A stretch of 64,000 bases of DNA from an uncultured Bacteroidales bacterium (GTDB taxonomy: Bacteria > Bacteroidota > Bacteroidia > Bacteroidales > P3): assembly GCA_947168515.1 (NCBI GenBank), contig CAMVMF010000001.1, forward strand, positions 1-64,000, given 5' to 3'. Below the pieces are notes generated by a model. That model searched no databases. It was not told the DNA's origin and saw only the letters and a list, made by a program, of their open reading frames with translations. A program made the translations under genes and the position numbers. Numbering within the stretch: the stretch's first letter is position 1; every line of letters starts with the position of its first letter. Below, piece after piece: positions 54,238 through 63,801 of the stretch.

Positions 54238-55643
54238 AGGCTGAAGAGGAGTTCTTTGTGGCTGTTCCAGTCAATCATCAGCTGGCGGAAATTCCGGTAG
54301 TCCTGCTTGGTGATGAGGGCTTTGCGCAGCTGCAGCTGGCGGGTAATAAGTAGCCTTCTGCCTTTCTGCTTGATCTTGATGTTGATGCTGCCGAGGTCAT
54401 ACTTGGAGTACTCTATGTTTACTTCGCCACCAATCAGTTGTGCGCCTTTTGGCAGGTTCATGGTGTAATGATAGAACTCGCTGGTGACGGCAGCCTGCAG
54501 GTCGCTGGTGCGGCCTGTGGTCAGGTAGGCGGGATTGATGTTCAGGCTGCTCTTTTCGGTTGGCAGGGTGATACGGACAAAGCCGTCGGAGATCGTGTCG
54601 GGCTTCCATTCCAACTCGCGCTCCACATATACGGGTGCTGCAGCCACGGCTGCGGCATCGGCCTTGGCCTGTTCGGTCAGCAGTTCGCCCTTCTGTGTGG
54701 CGGAAATGCGGTAAGTGTTGTTCTGGATAGTCACTTCAACCTCCATGGGTCTGTCGCCAAAGACATTCAGGCTGTTGTCCACGATGGAAGCCTTAAAGCC
54801 AGCCTCGTTCAACAGGGCGGCCAGCAGTCCGGTCTTGTCCAGGCTGGTGCCGCAGTTGCTAAGGAACACCTCGGTGGCAGGAGTCATGGTATAGTTGACA
54901 TATCTCAGGTCCAGTGGGTTGAGTTTCACGTTGTCCACCACCCAGTCGCGAATGGCGGTCACATAAGCCTTGGGGTCGTCCTTTTTCAGGTCCTGTAGCA
55001 GCTTGGAAGCCTTGTCGATGCGCTGCTCGGCCACGAAGGTGGGTTTCTCGCCCAGCTGAAACTCCACATCATAATCTTTTTTCGTGGGCATATAGGGGTC
55101 GTTGACGCTTTGGGTGATGTTGGTCTCCACTTGGGTGTGTCCGTCGGCGTAGCGCACCTCGTAGCGTTGCACAGGGCAGTCCTGCTTGAAGTTAAAACGT
55201 TCCACCAACAGACTGCTGTTTCGGTGGATGGTGTAGTCCAGCACAATCATGCAGTTATACTCCAGAGCCGTATGCACGATGGCCATCTCGCGAATACCGT
55301 TCAGGCGGCCGCAGTCGGTGCATTCGCTAGGCAGCTGCAGCACGAAGGCGTTCTCAGGGGTCTCCACCTTGGTGCCGTCGGCCATGATGGTGTAGCACTC
55401 GTTGATGGTCAGGGTTTCGAACTGTGGGTTGTACGTGATGAAGGTTTCGCCCTTGTCGGCATAGGCCGTTATGGCGCGGTTGCGTATCAACTTGATTTCC
55501 TTGCGGAAATTGATGTCCATCGAACCGTCGCTGTTGGTCTTATAGCTGCGGCGTATGAGTTTATATTCGGCATCGGGCTGGCTTTGTGCCATGCTTGTGG
55601 CACCCATCAGCACCGCTATTGTTATCAGAAATAATCTTTTCAT
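54234..55643 (-). CDS. DUF3857 / transglutaminase-like protein without catalytic Cys
   Basis: 469 residues, signal peptide MKRLFLITIAVLMGATSMAQ. The DUF3857-like N-terminal part (about 40-215) is followed by a transglutaminase-like region (about 225-310). Where its paralogue has CGVCKDKA, this one reads CGTSLDKTGLL, with Ser in place of the nucleophile. The C-terminal beta part (about 370-440) resembles DUF3858. Probably a periplasmic or surface structural partner rather than an enzyme. 30 bp after the next gene. Confidence 0.8.
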   Translation of the reverse strand: MKRLFLITIAVLMGATSMAQSQPDAEYKLIRRSYKTNSDGSMDINFRKEIKLIRNRAITAYADKGETFITYNPQFETLTINECYTIMADGTKVETPENAFVLQLPSECTDCGRLNGIREMAIVHTALEYNCMIVLDYTIHRNSSLLVERFNFKQDCPVQRYEVRYADGHTQVETNITQSVNDPYMPTKKDYDVEFQLGEKPTFVAEQRIDKASKLLQDLKKDDPKAYVTAIRDWVVDNVKLNPLDLRYVNYTMTPATEVFLSNCGTSLDKTGLLAALLNEAGFKASIVDNSLNVFGDRPMEVEVTIQNNTYRISATQKGELLTEQAKADAAAVAAAPVYVERELEWKPDTISDGFVRITLPTEKSSLNINPAYLTTGRTSDLQAAVTSEFYHYTMNLPKGAQLIGGEVNIEYSKYDLGSINIKIKQKGRRLLITRQLQLRKALITKQDYRNFRQLMIDWNSHKELLFSL

Positions 55644-55673
55644 AATGTTTTATCTTAAAAGGGCATACAACAA

Positions 55674-57578
55674 TTATTTGGTTAGGATCACGGGGGTGGT
55701 GGCCAGCATTTTCTGGTTGGCGACGCTCTGGCGGAAACTGGGCCAGTCGGCAGCGTCATACACGCGTTTGTTCAGCACGGTGCTTTCGGCAAAGGTGAGG
55801 GTGTTGCCCTCCATCCAGTATTGGCAGCCGAAGCTGGCGGCCACGTCCGATACGCCTTTCACCATGGGGAAATGCAGCTGTTTGTATTCTGCCGGCAGGG
55901 TCACGGTCTCCTTGATTTCCACCAGACGGGAGCAAGCGTCGGCAAAGGGCTGAGTGCGCTCTTGCTTGGTCACGTCGAAGTTCAGGTGGCTCATGGCGCG
56001 GCTGTAGAAGTTGCGTGCACTCAGCGGTATGAATGCCAAGGTGTTCTTGTCGATAGTGGCGTAGTTGGGAATGCTGAAAGTGTAGGTGATATTTACAGGC
56101 TGCTCCAGGTATTTGTCGTTGTCGGTGTGGTTGATCTTGGTTATGACGGCTGCGGGGGCAATCTTCAGCAGTTCCATCTCCATGTTGCGCATCCATTCGG
56201 CGGTGCGGGCGTTGAACACACCTCTCACGGCGCGGTCGCTCTGGCCTTCGGCGGTGATGGTGATGGTGCCGCTCAGGGTGCCGTTTTGGTCAATGGCGGT
56301 GTTGGCGTTGATTCTAACGTAGTGGTTGGCAGGGGAGGAGAGGGGGGTGTACATCAGGTCGGCTCCTTCGGGCAGGCCCATCAGGTAGCCCTGCTGCTGC
56401 TCGGCGCTGCTCCACAGCTCGCGGGTGTTGGGCACCCAGGTGGGGTCCAGCATCTCGTAGCGGCCGTCGCGGTGCTGCACGGCGCAGACGCTGTGGTTGA
56501 ACTGGTCGGCGGGAATGCGGTCGATGCGCTCGTGGGCCATGGTCATGGCGGCATAGGCCTTGAAACCTGCTGCCCGCAGCATGCTCACCAGCATGCCGGC
56601 CTTGTCTTTGCATACGCCGCAACGGTCGGTGAAGTTCATCTTGGCATTGTGCAGGGTGTAGCCTTCGCCCTCGCCCATGCTGATGCCGGCATAGCGTATG
56701 TTGTCGGCCACCCAGTGGGTCAGTATGCTGATGCTGTCCTGCTCGGTTTTGGCGTTGGCCACCAGCTCGTTCACTTTGGCTTGCACCTCGGGGGTGGGCA
56801 CAAAGCTGCCGTAATCCTCATTCACGCCGTAGAACCATATCGATTTGGCCTGCCAGTTGGGACTGGTGCTGAGCAGCAGCTTGCACTGGATGTCGTTGTT
56901 TGCCAAGGCTCTGGGTTCGCGTTTCAGCGGGGTGATGTTGTTCTTGGTGAACGTGTAGATGGTGTGGTCTCCGTTCACCACGGTGTCTATCTTCACTGGG
57001 TTGTTGCCGTCGCAGTTGTATAGTTCAAAGCGCAGGTTCTTCTCGGTCAACACACTCACGCGGTAGACCTTTTGGTTGACGGGTTGCTCTGCCCAGAAAG
57101 GCACGATGTCGTAGAAATGGCCACGCATGGGGGGGATGTATTTGTCGTCCTCGCCGTCGCCCAGCAGGGCATAGGTGTAGCCTTTCTTATAGGTCACGTA
57201 TTCCACCTCGTCGCCGGGTTCCAGATGGCCTATTTCTACCATCTTTTGGCTGGCGCCCCAATAAATCATGCGTGCAGGTGCCACGTAGTCGTAGACGCGC
57301 AGCAGCACGTCCTCGCTCTGGCCGTCGGCGTGATGTACCAGCACCTGTAGAAACTCTACGTAGGCCGACAGCGGGTCGTAGTCGACCTTCAGGGCCGACA
57401 TCTGGCTGCAGCCCGTGCGGTCGTTCACGCGGATACGCTGGTGATTAGTAACATGGCTCAGTCCCGACTCCTCCATCACCACGCTGGTGCTGTCGAAGAG
57501 GACCGTCTTGTGTTGTGCCATGGCTGGCCAAGCCATAGTCACCACTAAGGCAATCGTTAATAAACTTTTGTACTTCAT
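55674..57578 (-). CDS. DUF3857 / transglutaminase-like protein, catalytic triad intact
   Basis: 634 residues, signal peptide MKYKSLLTIALVVTMAWPAMAQ. DUF3857-like region (about 45-240), transglutaminase core with Cys323 (CGVCKDKAGML), His in FNHSVCAV (near 361) and Asp in LDPTW (near 377), then a DUF3858-like C-terminal domain. A protease- or transglutaminase-type activity on the envelope is possible; the substrate is unknown. Encoded between the glycosyltransferase and the Cys-less paralogue. Confidence 0.85.
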   Translation of the reverse strand: MKYKSLLTIALVVTMAWPAMAQHKTVLFDSTSVVMEESGLSHVTNHQRIRVNDRTGCSQMSALKVDYDPLSAYVEFLQVLVHHADGQSEDVLLRVYDYVAPARMIYWGASQKMVEIGHLEPGDEVEYVTYKKGYTYALLGDGEDDKYIPPMRGHFYDIVPFWAEQPVNQKVYRVSVLTEKNLRFELYNCDGNNPVKIDTVVNGDHTIYTFTKNNITPLKREPRALANNDIQCKLLLSTSPNWQAKSIWFYGVNEDYGSFVPTPEVQAKVNELVANAKTEQDSISILTHWVADNIRYAGISMGEGEGYTLHNAKMNFTDRCGVCKDKAGMLVSMLRAAGFKAYAAMTMAHERIDRIPADQFNHSVCAVQHRDGRYEMLDPTWVPNTRELWSSAEQQQGYLMGLPEGADLMYTPLSSPANHYVRINANTAIDQNGTLSGTITITAEGQSDRAVRGVFNARTAEWMRNMEMELLKIAPAAVITKINHTDNDKYLEQPVNITYTFSIPNYATIDKNTLAFIPLSARNFYSRAMSHLNFDVTKQERTQPFADACSRLVEIKETVTLPAEYKQLHFPMVKGVSDVAASFGCQYWMEGNTLTFAESTVLNKRVYDAADWPSFRQSVANQKMLATTPVILTK

Positions 57579-57615
57579 ATTATTATTTTTGTTTGTTTTC
57601 TTGTGGGGCTGCTAC

Positions 57616-58743
57616 TCAGCGTGCACTTTCCGTCACGGCCTTCGTCATCCGGTCCCATCCATATTTCTTTTTCTCCTCTCTCACGCCTTCCACAAAAGCC
57701 TCTTCCTTTGCTTCTTTGTAGAACTTCACCAGGGCATCGGCAATGCTCTGTGCGTTGGGCTCCACCACATAGCCTATTTTGCCGTCGGGCACAATCTCGG
57801 GCAGGCCGCCGACGTTGGTCACCAGCATAGGCTTCTCGAAGTGGAAGGCCACCTGTGTCACACCGCTTTGGGTGGCGGTCTTATAGGGCTGAGCCACAAT
57901 GTCGCAGGCACTGAAATAGAGGTTTACCTTGTTGTCGGGGATGTAGTCGTTGTGCAGCAGCACGATGTCGCTGATGTCCAACGAGTGTATGCGGTCCGTG
58001 TACGGTTTAGGGTCGCCATAGAACTCTCCTGCCACCAGCAGCTTCACCCCCATGTCCTGCAGCCGTAGGTCGCCAAAGGCATCTATCAGCAGGTCCAGCC
58101 CCTTGTAGTCTCGTATGAAGCCAAAGAACAGCACATACCTACCGTCGGCGGGTATGCCCAGCTCCTTGCGGGCCTCGGTCTTGTCCAGGCGGGTGCCGTA
58201 GTGGTCGTAGATGGGGTGGGGGGCCCAATGCTTGGGTTTGTTCTGGTGGTCGAACTTCTCTATGTCCTTTGCCACGGCCTCAGAGAGCGTGGTGAAACCG
58301 TCCATGGCTTTCACAAAGTAGCCGGGGAACAGCTTGTCCAGCACATTGGGTTCGTGGGGTATCATGTTGTGGATAAGACCAATGCAACGTGTTTTGCCGT
58401 TCTTCCTTATCTGTCGGGCAATGGTGCCGAAACAGGGTGCCATAAACGACATCCAGTAGGCAAAAACCACCACGTCGGGACTCTTCTTGGCAATCTCCTT
58501 GCCCACAGAGAGCCAGTTGAAGGGATTGCAGGAGTTGATTCTTCGGGTGATGGTCAGTCCGGCAGGGGCGGGGTCGTTGGTGAACTGGGTCTTGCCGGGG
58601 AAGAGGAACCCCGGGTATTGCAGCGTGAAGGTATACATCTCCACCTGATGGCCTTCCTTTTGAAATTGGTCTGCCAGCCGCTCGTTAAAAGCTGCCAAAC
58701 CACCACGGTAGGGATAGGCTGTGCCTATAATGACAATATTCAT
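57616..58743 (-). CDS. glycosyltransferase family 4
   Basis: 375 residues from the ATG at 58743 (MNIVIIGTAYPYRGGLAAFN); an extension to 58806 is unrelated to the family. GT-B fold. The donor-binding half has LFFGFIRDYKGLDLL, and the EX7E-like region is QSGVTQVAFHFEKPMLVTNVGG, with GLPEIV. Transfers a sugar from a nucleotide donor, likely for surface glycan or glycolipid; acceptor unknown. First gene of the operon. Confidence 0.9.
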   Translation of the reverse strand: MNIVIIGTAYPYRGGLAAFNERLADQFQKEGHQVEMYTFTLQYPGFLFPGKTQFTNDPAPAGLTITRRINSCNPFNWLSVGKEIAKKSPDVVVFAYWMSFMAPCFGTIARQIRKNGKTRCIGLIHNMIPHEPNVLDKLFPGYFVKAMDGFTTLSEAVAKDIEKFDHQNKPKHWAPHPIYDHYGTRLDKTEARKELGIPADGRYVLFFGFIRDYKGLDLLIDAFGDLRLQDMGVKLLVAGEFYGDPKPYTDRIHSLDISDIVLLHNDYIPDNKVNLYFSACDIVAQPYKTATQSGVTQVAFHFEKPMLVTNVGGLPEIVPDGKIGYVVEPNAQSIADALVKFYKEAKEEAFVEGVREEKKKYGWDRMTKAVTESAR

Positions 58744-58833
58744 AACAGTTATCTTTGTTCTTTTCAAGCCTCCGACAATCACTTTGGCACACTTTTTGCA
58801 CACCACCCATTGTCTTTGGCTTCATACAAAATG

Positions 58834-58841
58834 CAAAGATA
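58834..58841 (-). promoter_or_regulatory. -7 box upstream of the glycosyltransferase operon
   Basis: Minus-strand TATCTTTG followed by CATTTTG, 91 bp before the start codon. Confidence 0.5.
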
Positions 58842-58967
58842 CAAAAAATATTAAACATACAATATTTTTATTTATAAATAGTTTCTATATATGCACAAAT
58901 GGCTAGAAGTGACGGATGCCACCTCACCCAGAATCAACATAATAAACATCAACAAAAAACATATAAC

Positions 58968-60098
58968 ATGAAAAAGGTAATCATCGCACTTTCATTCCTC
59001 TTCAGCATTGCTGCCATTATCATGGGCATCATTCCGGTCCGCGCACAAGAAGTACCCACTCAGCCGCCTGTCAGCTATGTGCAGGGCAGCCTTGTCGCCA
59101 CTGATTTCAGCCAAGTGGCCGCAAGAACCATCGACGGCGTGGTGCACATACGCACTGTCCAAACCCGCCTTACTCCTCTCTATCAGTCTTTCTTCGGCTT
59201 CATCATTAACCAAGGAATGCAGCGCAAAGAGTATAGCGCCTACGGTTCCGGTGTCATCATCTCTTCTGATGGCTATATCGTCACCAACAACCATGTGGTG
59301 CAGGATGCCGAGCGCATCAGCGTCACCCTCAACGACAAGCGGGTCCTCGAAGCCAAGCTTGTCGGTACCGACCCTGCCACCGACCTGGCCCTGATTAAAA
59401 TTGATGCCCGCGACCTTAAAGCCCTGCAGTTCGGCGATTCCGACAGCGCCCGTGTCGGACAGCCAGTCCTGGCCATTGGCAACCCCTTCAACCTCACCTC
59501 AACCGTCACTGCAGGTATCATCTCTGCCAAGGCTCGTAATGTGGGTATTATCGACAACAGCCATGGTATGGAAAGCCCCATCGAATCCTTTATCCAGACC
59601 GATGCTGCCGTCAACCCCGGCAACTCTGGTGGCGCACTGGTCGATGCCAATGGTCGTCTCATCGGCATCGTCACCGCCATTGCCTCTGCCGACGGCTACT
59701 ATACCGGATACAGCTTTGCCATCCCTGCCAATTTGGCACAAAAAGTCACCAACGACCTCAAACGTTACGGCACCGTCCAGCGGGCCTATCTGGGGGTCAA
59801 CATCTACGAAATGACCGACCAAATAGCCAAACAAATGGGGCTTAACGAGGTCAAAGGCGTGCTTATTGGCCGCGTGGTGCCAGGTGCTGCGGCTGCCAAG
59901 GCCGGACTCAAAGATGGCGACCTGCTCCTCTCTGTCTCCGGGGTGGAGGTCAACAGTTTTGCCGAGATGATGCAGGAATTGGGACGCTTTGCCCCCGGCG
60001 ACCACGTCAGCGTCACTTACTATCGCAATGGCAAGACCCACTCTGCCACTGTCACCCTCCAAAACTCACAGGGCACCACCGACATCATCAAGCGGTGA
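58968..60098 (+). CDS. HtrA/Deg-type periplasmic serine protease, one PDZ domain
   Basis: 376 residues from the ATG at 58968, which gives a signal or anchor sequence (MKKVIIALSFLFSIAAIIMG). Trypsin-like domain with the His in VTNNHVVQ, the Asp in PATDLALIKI and the Ser in NPGNSGGALV. A single PDZ domain (about 275-365) follows. Bacteroidales DegP homologues usually have two PDZ domains, so this is closer to DegS or HhoA in build. Handles misfolded envelope proteins. Monocistronic. Confidence 0.93.
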   Translation: MKKVIIALSFLFSIAAIIMGIIPVRAQEVPTQPPVSYVQGSLVATDFSQVAARTIDGVVHIRTVQTRLTPLYQSFFGFIINQGMQRKEYSAYGSGVIISSDGYIVTNNHVVQDAERISVTLNDKRVLEAKLVGTDPATDLALIKIDARDLKALQFGDSDSARVGQPVLAIGNPFNLTSTVTAGIISAKARNVGIIDNSHGMESPIESFIQTDAAVNPGNSGGALVDANGRLIGIVTAIASADGYYTGYSFAIPANLAQKVTNDLKRYGTVQRAYLGVNIYEMTDQIAKQMGLNEVKGVLIGRVVPGAAAAKAGLKDGDLLLSVSGVEVNSFAEMMQELGRFAPGDHVSVTYYRNGKTHSATVTLQNSQGTTDIIKR

Positions 60099-60116
60099 AC
60101 TGCCTTTGGTCATAAT

Positions 60117-60154
60117 AAAAAGGAGGATGTCAATATCGGCATCCTCCTTTTTTT
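60117..60154. terminator. bidirectional terminator between htrA and the beta-helix gene
   Basis: 13-bp stem AAAAAGGAGGATG / CATCCTCCTTTTT with a 10-nt loop and T runs on both strands. Confidence 0.92.
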
Positions 60155-60196
60155 AGTATGGATTGTTTTCAAAAGGCTGTTATCTGTCTGGTGCTG

Positions 60197-62323
60197 CTAT
60201 CGTATTATTGTCACTTTCTTGGCAGGTGAACTGCCCACCTTGATTAGATATACCCCCGAGGAGGGCATACGGAAGCGGACGGCCTCAGAGGCAGCAGGCT
60301 GGATGTGCAGTTGCCGCCCCAAGGCATCAAATATGCGGATGGTTTCGCCTTCGGCACCACATACAGCGATGTATTCATCCTCCACGGTTACAGTCCAAGG
60401 CTGCGAGTGGTCGTCAACTTTTTCAATGGATACTTGCACGGTGTCGTAGATGGTAACGGTGTCGAACACCACAATAGTGTCATATAAGGGTATGGTGTCG
60501 AATACCTGAACGGTCACCGTATCATAAACAGTCAGGGTGTCGGTTGCCCATATAGTATCGTGAACCATAACGGTGTCACCATACACCGTCAACGTCCTGC
60601 TGATGCTGGGTGCCGGCAACCAAATGCTGTCTCCGCTTTGAGTGGCGGTAATTGTACAACGTCCAGAGGCGACAAACAGCAGGGTGTCCCCATGAACCGT
60701 AGCAACGTTGGAGTTTGACGAACTATAGGAAACGGGCAGCCCACTTGTTGCCGTGGCAGTCAAGGACAACTGTCCTGCACTTCGGTAGGCATCCAACGAC
60801 TGCCCCCAGACGATATGCTGTTCGGCATCGGCCTCGGGGAATTCATAGCAACCTATGTCGATATGTCCGCCAGAAACACGGTTCAGTCCATCCAAGTCAG
60901 TAGTTGACTGATAAGGCAGCGACACATGGTAGGGATGTCCGGCATTGACACACGATGAGCCGGATGACAGATGCCAGTCTGCCGTCAGCACTTGTTGCAT
61001 GCTGTCAGCGTCAAAACGTGCCCCAGCAAAGGTGGTAGGACCCACAAAGAGAGGGCCGATGCTGTCTTGGTCGAGCCTGAAATTGCCCGTCTGTCCCAAC
61101 AGGGTGTCTTGCATGGCATTGAACATCACGTTGTCTATAGAAGAATTAAAGCCATGGAAGAATTGACTGTGTCCTGTATTGCCCCAGAAAAGATTGTTGT
61201 AAAGGTTGATGCTACCATCTGTTCGCAGAAGACGTGAAGGAACGTGGCTGGCCGAATCCCACAACAGATTGTTGGCGATGGTGTTGTTTTGAAGGATATT
61301 GTATCCCTGACGCAGGTAGATGATGTTGGGGCGAGTTCTGGAAGCCCTGATGCTGTTGTTAGCCAACAGGCAGTCTGTTATGCGGCATCGGTGGCTGCAT
61401 GCGATGATGGCTGCGCTCTGAATATTATTGTCATTCAGGATCACAACCTCGTTGTTGCGGATGATGCAACGTTTCATATCCACATTTGAATAGAGTAGGA
61501 GCAATCCCAAATCATAACCATTGTTAACCTGACCCACTTCACGGCGATTGTTCTGGAACAGACAGTCCTCTATAGTAATAAGCCCATATGGGGTGTAGCC
61601 GTTCAATTGGCGTGATTCTATCGGTCGGTCGTTGTACTCGAATATGCAGTTGTTCGTGTGGGACCCATGAGAGAGTAAGCCCCCTCTGAAGCAGTGTCTT
61701 ATCGCGCAATCATATACATAGAATCCGCTGCCAGAAGCGGTGGTAGAGTACCCATAACTGGCCTTTTCCATATAGCTCCATCCGTAAACAGCATTCACTT
61801 CAGCATACTCACCGTCGAGAGTGCAGTTGGACAGATGATAGTCTCCGTCCAGCAGCGCCAAAATCAGGATGGCGTAAGTGTTGTAGACACTATCCACCTT
61901 CACCACAAAGCCGTCGATAACTGTTGGCACGGTGGCAGACTCTTCATAGTCTATACACGAGTAATAGGTGGTCAGGAATTGTTCGGATTGGGAGGCCGTA
62001 AAAATCCTTGTGCATGAACTGTCCTGCAGGTATCCGTGGTGCAGTGCCTGACGCTCGGCAAGGCTCTGCTCTGTGCCGAGGAAACCACCGAAAACATGCA
62101 CTCCATTTTTGGCCGAAAACTTGGGGTATGTCCCAATGGCCACAAATACCGTATCTCCCTGCGCTGCATCGTTCATGGCACCATCGATATTGCGTTTGGC
62201 TGTTGACCATGCCAGACCATTGTTGTTGTCATTTCCCAGCATGGAGACATAACGCACGGTGGCATTGGCAGTGAAGGCGGCAAGGGTGAGCATTGACAGA
62301 AGGAAAAGTCTCTTCATTAGCAT
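60197..62323 (-). CDS. T9SS cargo: parallel beta-helix protein with Ig-like domain
   Basis: 708 residues (start MLMKRLFLL; the second Met at 62317 is equally possible). Signal peptide ending TANA. Right-handed beta-helix with many NNTIANNLL/NCIFEYN-type coils (about 25-440), then a bacterial Ig-like region (SSSNSNVATVHG, about 510-570). A periodic DT-rich linker (about 575-625, VYDTVTVQVFDTIPLYDTIV) follows, then a type A sorting domain (about 630-708, ending AKKVTIIR). Looks like a surface polysaccharide-binding or -cleaving protein; no lyase catalytic residues can be named. Confidence 0.85.
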   Translation of the reverse strand: MLMKRLFLLSMLTLAAFTANATVRYVSMLGNDNNNGLAWSTAKRNIDGAMNDAAQGDTVFVAIGTYPKFSAKNGVHVFGGFLGTEQSLAERQALHHGYLQDSSCTRIFTASQSEQFLTTYYSCIDYEESATVPTVIDGFVVKVDSVYNTYAILILALLDGDYHLSNCTLDGEYAEVNAVYGWSYMEKASYGYSTTASGSGFYVYDCAIRHCFRGGLLSHGSHTNNCIFEYNDRPIESRQLNGYTPYGLITIEDCLFQNNRREVGQVNNGYDLGLLLLYSNVDMKRCIIRNNEVVILNDNNIQSAAIIACSHRCRITDCLLANNSIRASRTRPNIIYLRQGYNILQNNTIANNLLWDSASHVPSRLLRTDGSINLYNNLFWGNTGHSQFFHGFNSSIDNVMFNAMQDTLLGQTGNFRLDQDSIGPLFVGPTTFAGARFDADSMQQVLTADWHLSSGSSCVNAGHPYHVSLPYQSTTDLDGLNRVSGGHIDIGCYEFPEADAEQHIVWGQSLDAYRSAGQLSLTATATSGLPVSYSSSNSNVATVHGDTLLFVASGRCTITATQSGDSIWLPAPSISRTLTVYGDTVMVHDTIWATDTLTVYDTVTVQVFDTIPLYDTIVVFDTVTIYDTVQVSIEKVDDHSQPWTVTVEDEYIAVCGAEGETIRIFDALGRQLHIQPAASEAVRFRMPSSGVYLIKVGSSPAKKVTIIR

Positions 62324-62426
62324 TTGTTTATGTCTTGTATTATTGTTCTGTATCTCTTTTTTCGGTTATAAACGCAGAAAATTATTATTAATTGCATCTT
62401 TACGTATATATCCGTATATTTTTTTT

Positions 62427-62637
62427 AATGTCCGACTGCTTCAATAGGCGGATGGTGCGCTGATTTCCGTCAGCGGTGCTGAGAGTGAGGAGGTAGGTAG
62501 CTTGTGGGCGGGAGGTGAGGTCAAGGGTGTAAACACGTTCTCCGCTATCCGCTTAGGGTGTGGCGGACTTCCCCGCAACGGCCGGAGAGGTCGGTAAGCC
62601 TGGCGGTGGCGACCTCGTTTTCAACTTTCAACACCAC
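62427..62637 (-). pseudogene. decayed T9SS sorting domain after ATPase 3
   Basis: Minus strand reads VVLKVENEVATARLTDLSGR, then a TAG; after a frameshift near 62550 it continues VYTLDLTSRPQATYLLTLST and ADGNQRTIRLLKQSDI. This is the same sorting domain as in the 23.8-34.3 kb family, some 28 kb away. No cargo gene precedes it; ATPase 3 ends 45 bp upstream. Confidence 0.8.
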
Positions 62638-62682
62638 TTTAGCCATAGTTGTGTTGTTTTGGTGCGTGTATAGATGTTTTCA

Positions 62683-63801
62683 TTAACCATTCCTCAGCCA
62701 CGCACCCATAATCGGGTCGGAGAGGATTGTTTTTTTGTTTTCCATCATGATCAGGTCTTTCTCCAAAAGCGTTTTTTTTATGATTGCTACATTGGCAGAC
62801 GAGCCGAGATTGTATCTTTGTATGGTCTTGCCCGACGAGAGGCCGCTGTCGATTCCATCGGCCACAGCACGAAGGAAGTTCATCTGATAGGCAGTTAGGC
62901 TTTCCGTTTTGGCCTCGAACACGTCGGCACACTGCTCTACCAGTTCTGTAAAGGCTTCATACAAGGAAGCCTCGTCTACTTGTTTTCCTGTGCGTTGGAA
63001 AACATACCACGACAACTGTTGCACGTATGACGAATTGCCGTCCACTTGCCGCACTATCCACTCTGCTTGCTTGCGGGTGATAGTTTTATTCTCTTGCCCG
63101 AACTTGCCCACGATATATTTCACCCAGTATTCGGTTGGAATACGTTGCAGATAGATTATGTCGCCGAATTTGTAGAACGGTTTCGATGTGTCGTCGAAGA
63201 GGGCTTCCATCATATGCTTGCGACTGCCGAACAGGCAATAGGAGACACGTTCATGATGTTGCCAAATCGAGCGCAGTTCGGTTTGGAAATTCAATGTGTC
63301 GGCATAGTTGACTATCTGTTGGAACTCGTCGATGCACACCACCACCTGTAAGCCTTTCTTTTTGGCTATGTTTTCGGGCAGTTGCAGCAGGTCTTCTATC
63401 GAGCGTTCGCGAGGCGACAGATCCAGTTTGACGCTCATTTCGCCAGTTGGGTCTGGTGAAGCATTGACGCCAAAACTGAAACGGCTAAGGAATGCGCGGG
63501 CATTCTCTAGCCATTCGTCGACTTTGCCGGAGGTTTGCGTGAGCACTGCCGATGCAAAACGTTCACAGAACTCCTCTCGACTACGACACTGCTGCACATC
63601 AAGATACACCACCTTCAACTGTGCACCTTCGGATTTTTCCTTGGCTTTTTTCACCAATGAGGTTTTTCCCCACCTTCTGGGCGAAACGATAAAAGTGTTC
63701 ACGCCGTACTTGAAGTTGGAAACCAGTTTTCTGGTCTCATCCTCGCGATCGGTGAATTCGTCGCCGCTTACCGTTTTTCCGAATACAAACAATTTATTCA
63801 T
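62683..63801 (-). CDS. ATPase of the PF01637/COG1672 type (ATPase 3)
   Basis: 372 residues. FVFGKTVSGDEFTDREDE at the N-terminus, Walker A SPRRWGKTSL (about 39-48), Walker B VVVCIDEFQQI (about 153-163), sensor LFGSRKHMM. The C-terminal winged helix (about 290-372) ends LSDPIMGAWLRNG. STAND-like P-loop ATPases of this type are multicopy in Bacteroidetes and archaea and have no fixed function. A decayed T9SS sorting domain follows, as with ATPase 1. Confidence 0.9.
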   Translation of the reverse strand: MNKLFVFGKTVSGDEFTDREDETRKLVSNFKYGVNTFIVSPRRWGKTSLVKKAKEKSEGAQLKVVYLDVQQCRSREEFCERFASAVLTQTSGKVDEWLENARAFLSRFSFGVNASPDPTGEMSVKLDLSPRERSIEDLLQLPENIAKKKGLQVVVCIDEFQQIVNYADTLNFQTELRSIWQHHERVSYCLFGSRKHMMEALFDDTSKPFYKFGDIIYLQRIPTEYWVKYIVGKFGQENKTITRKQAEWIVRQVDGNSSYVQQLSWYVFQRTGKQVDEASLYEAFTELVEQCADVFEAKTESLTAYQMNFLRAVADGIDSGLSSGKTIQRYNLGSSANVAIIKKTLLEKDLIMMENKKTILSDPIMGAWLRNG

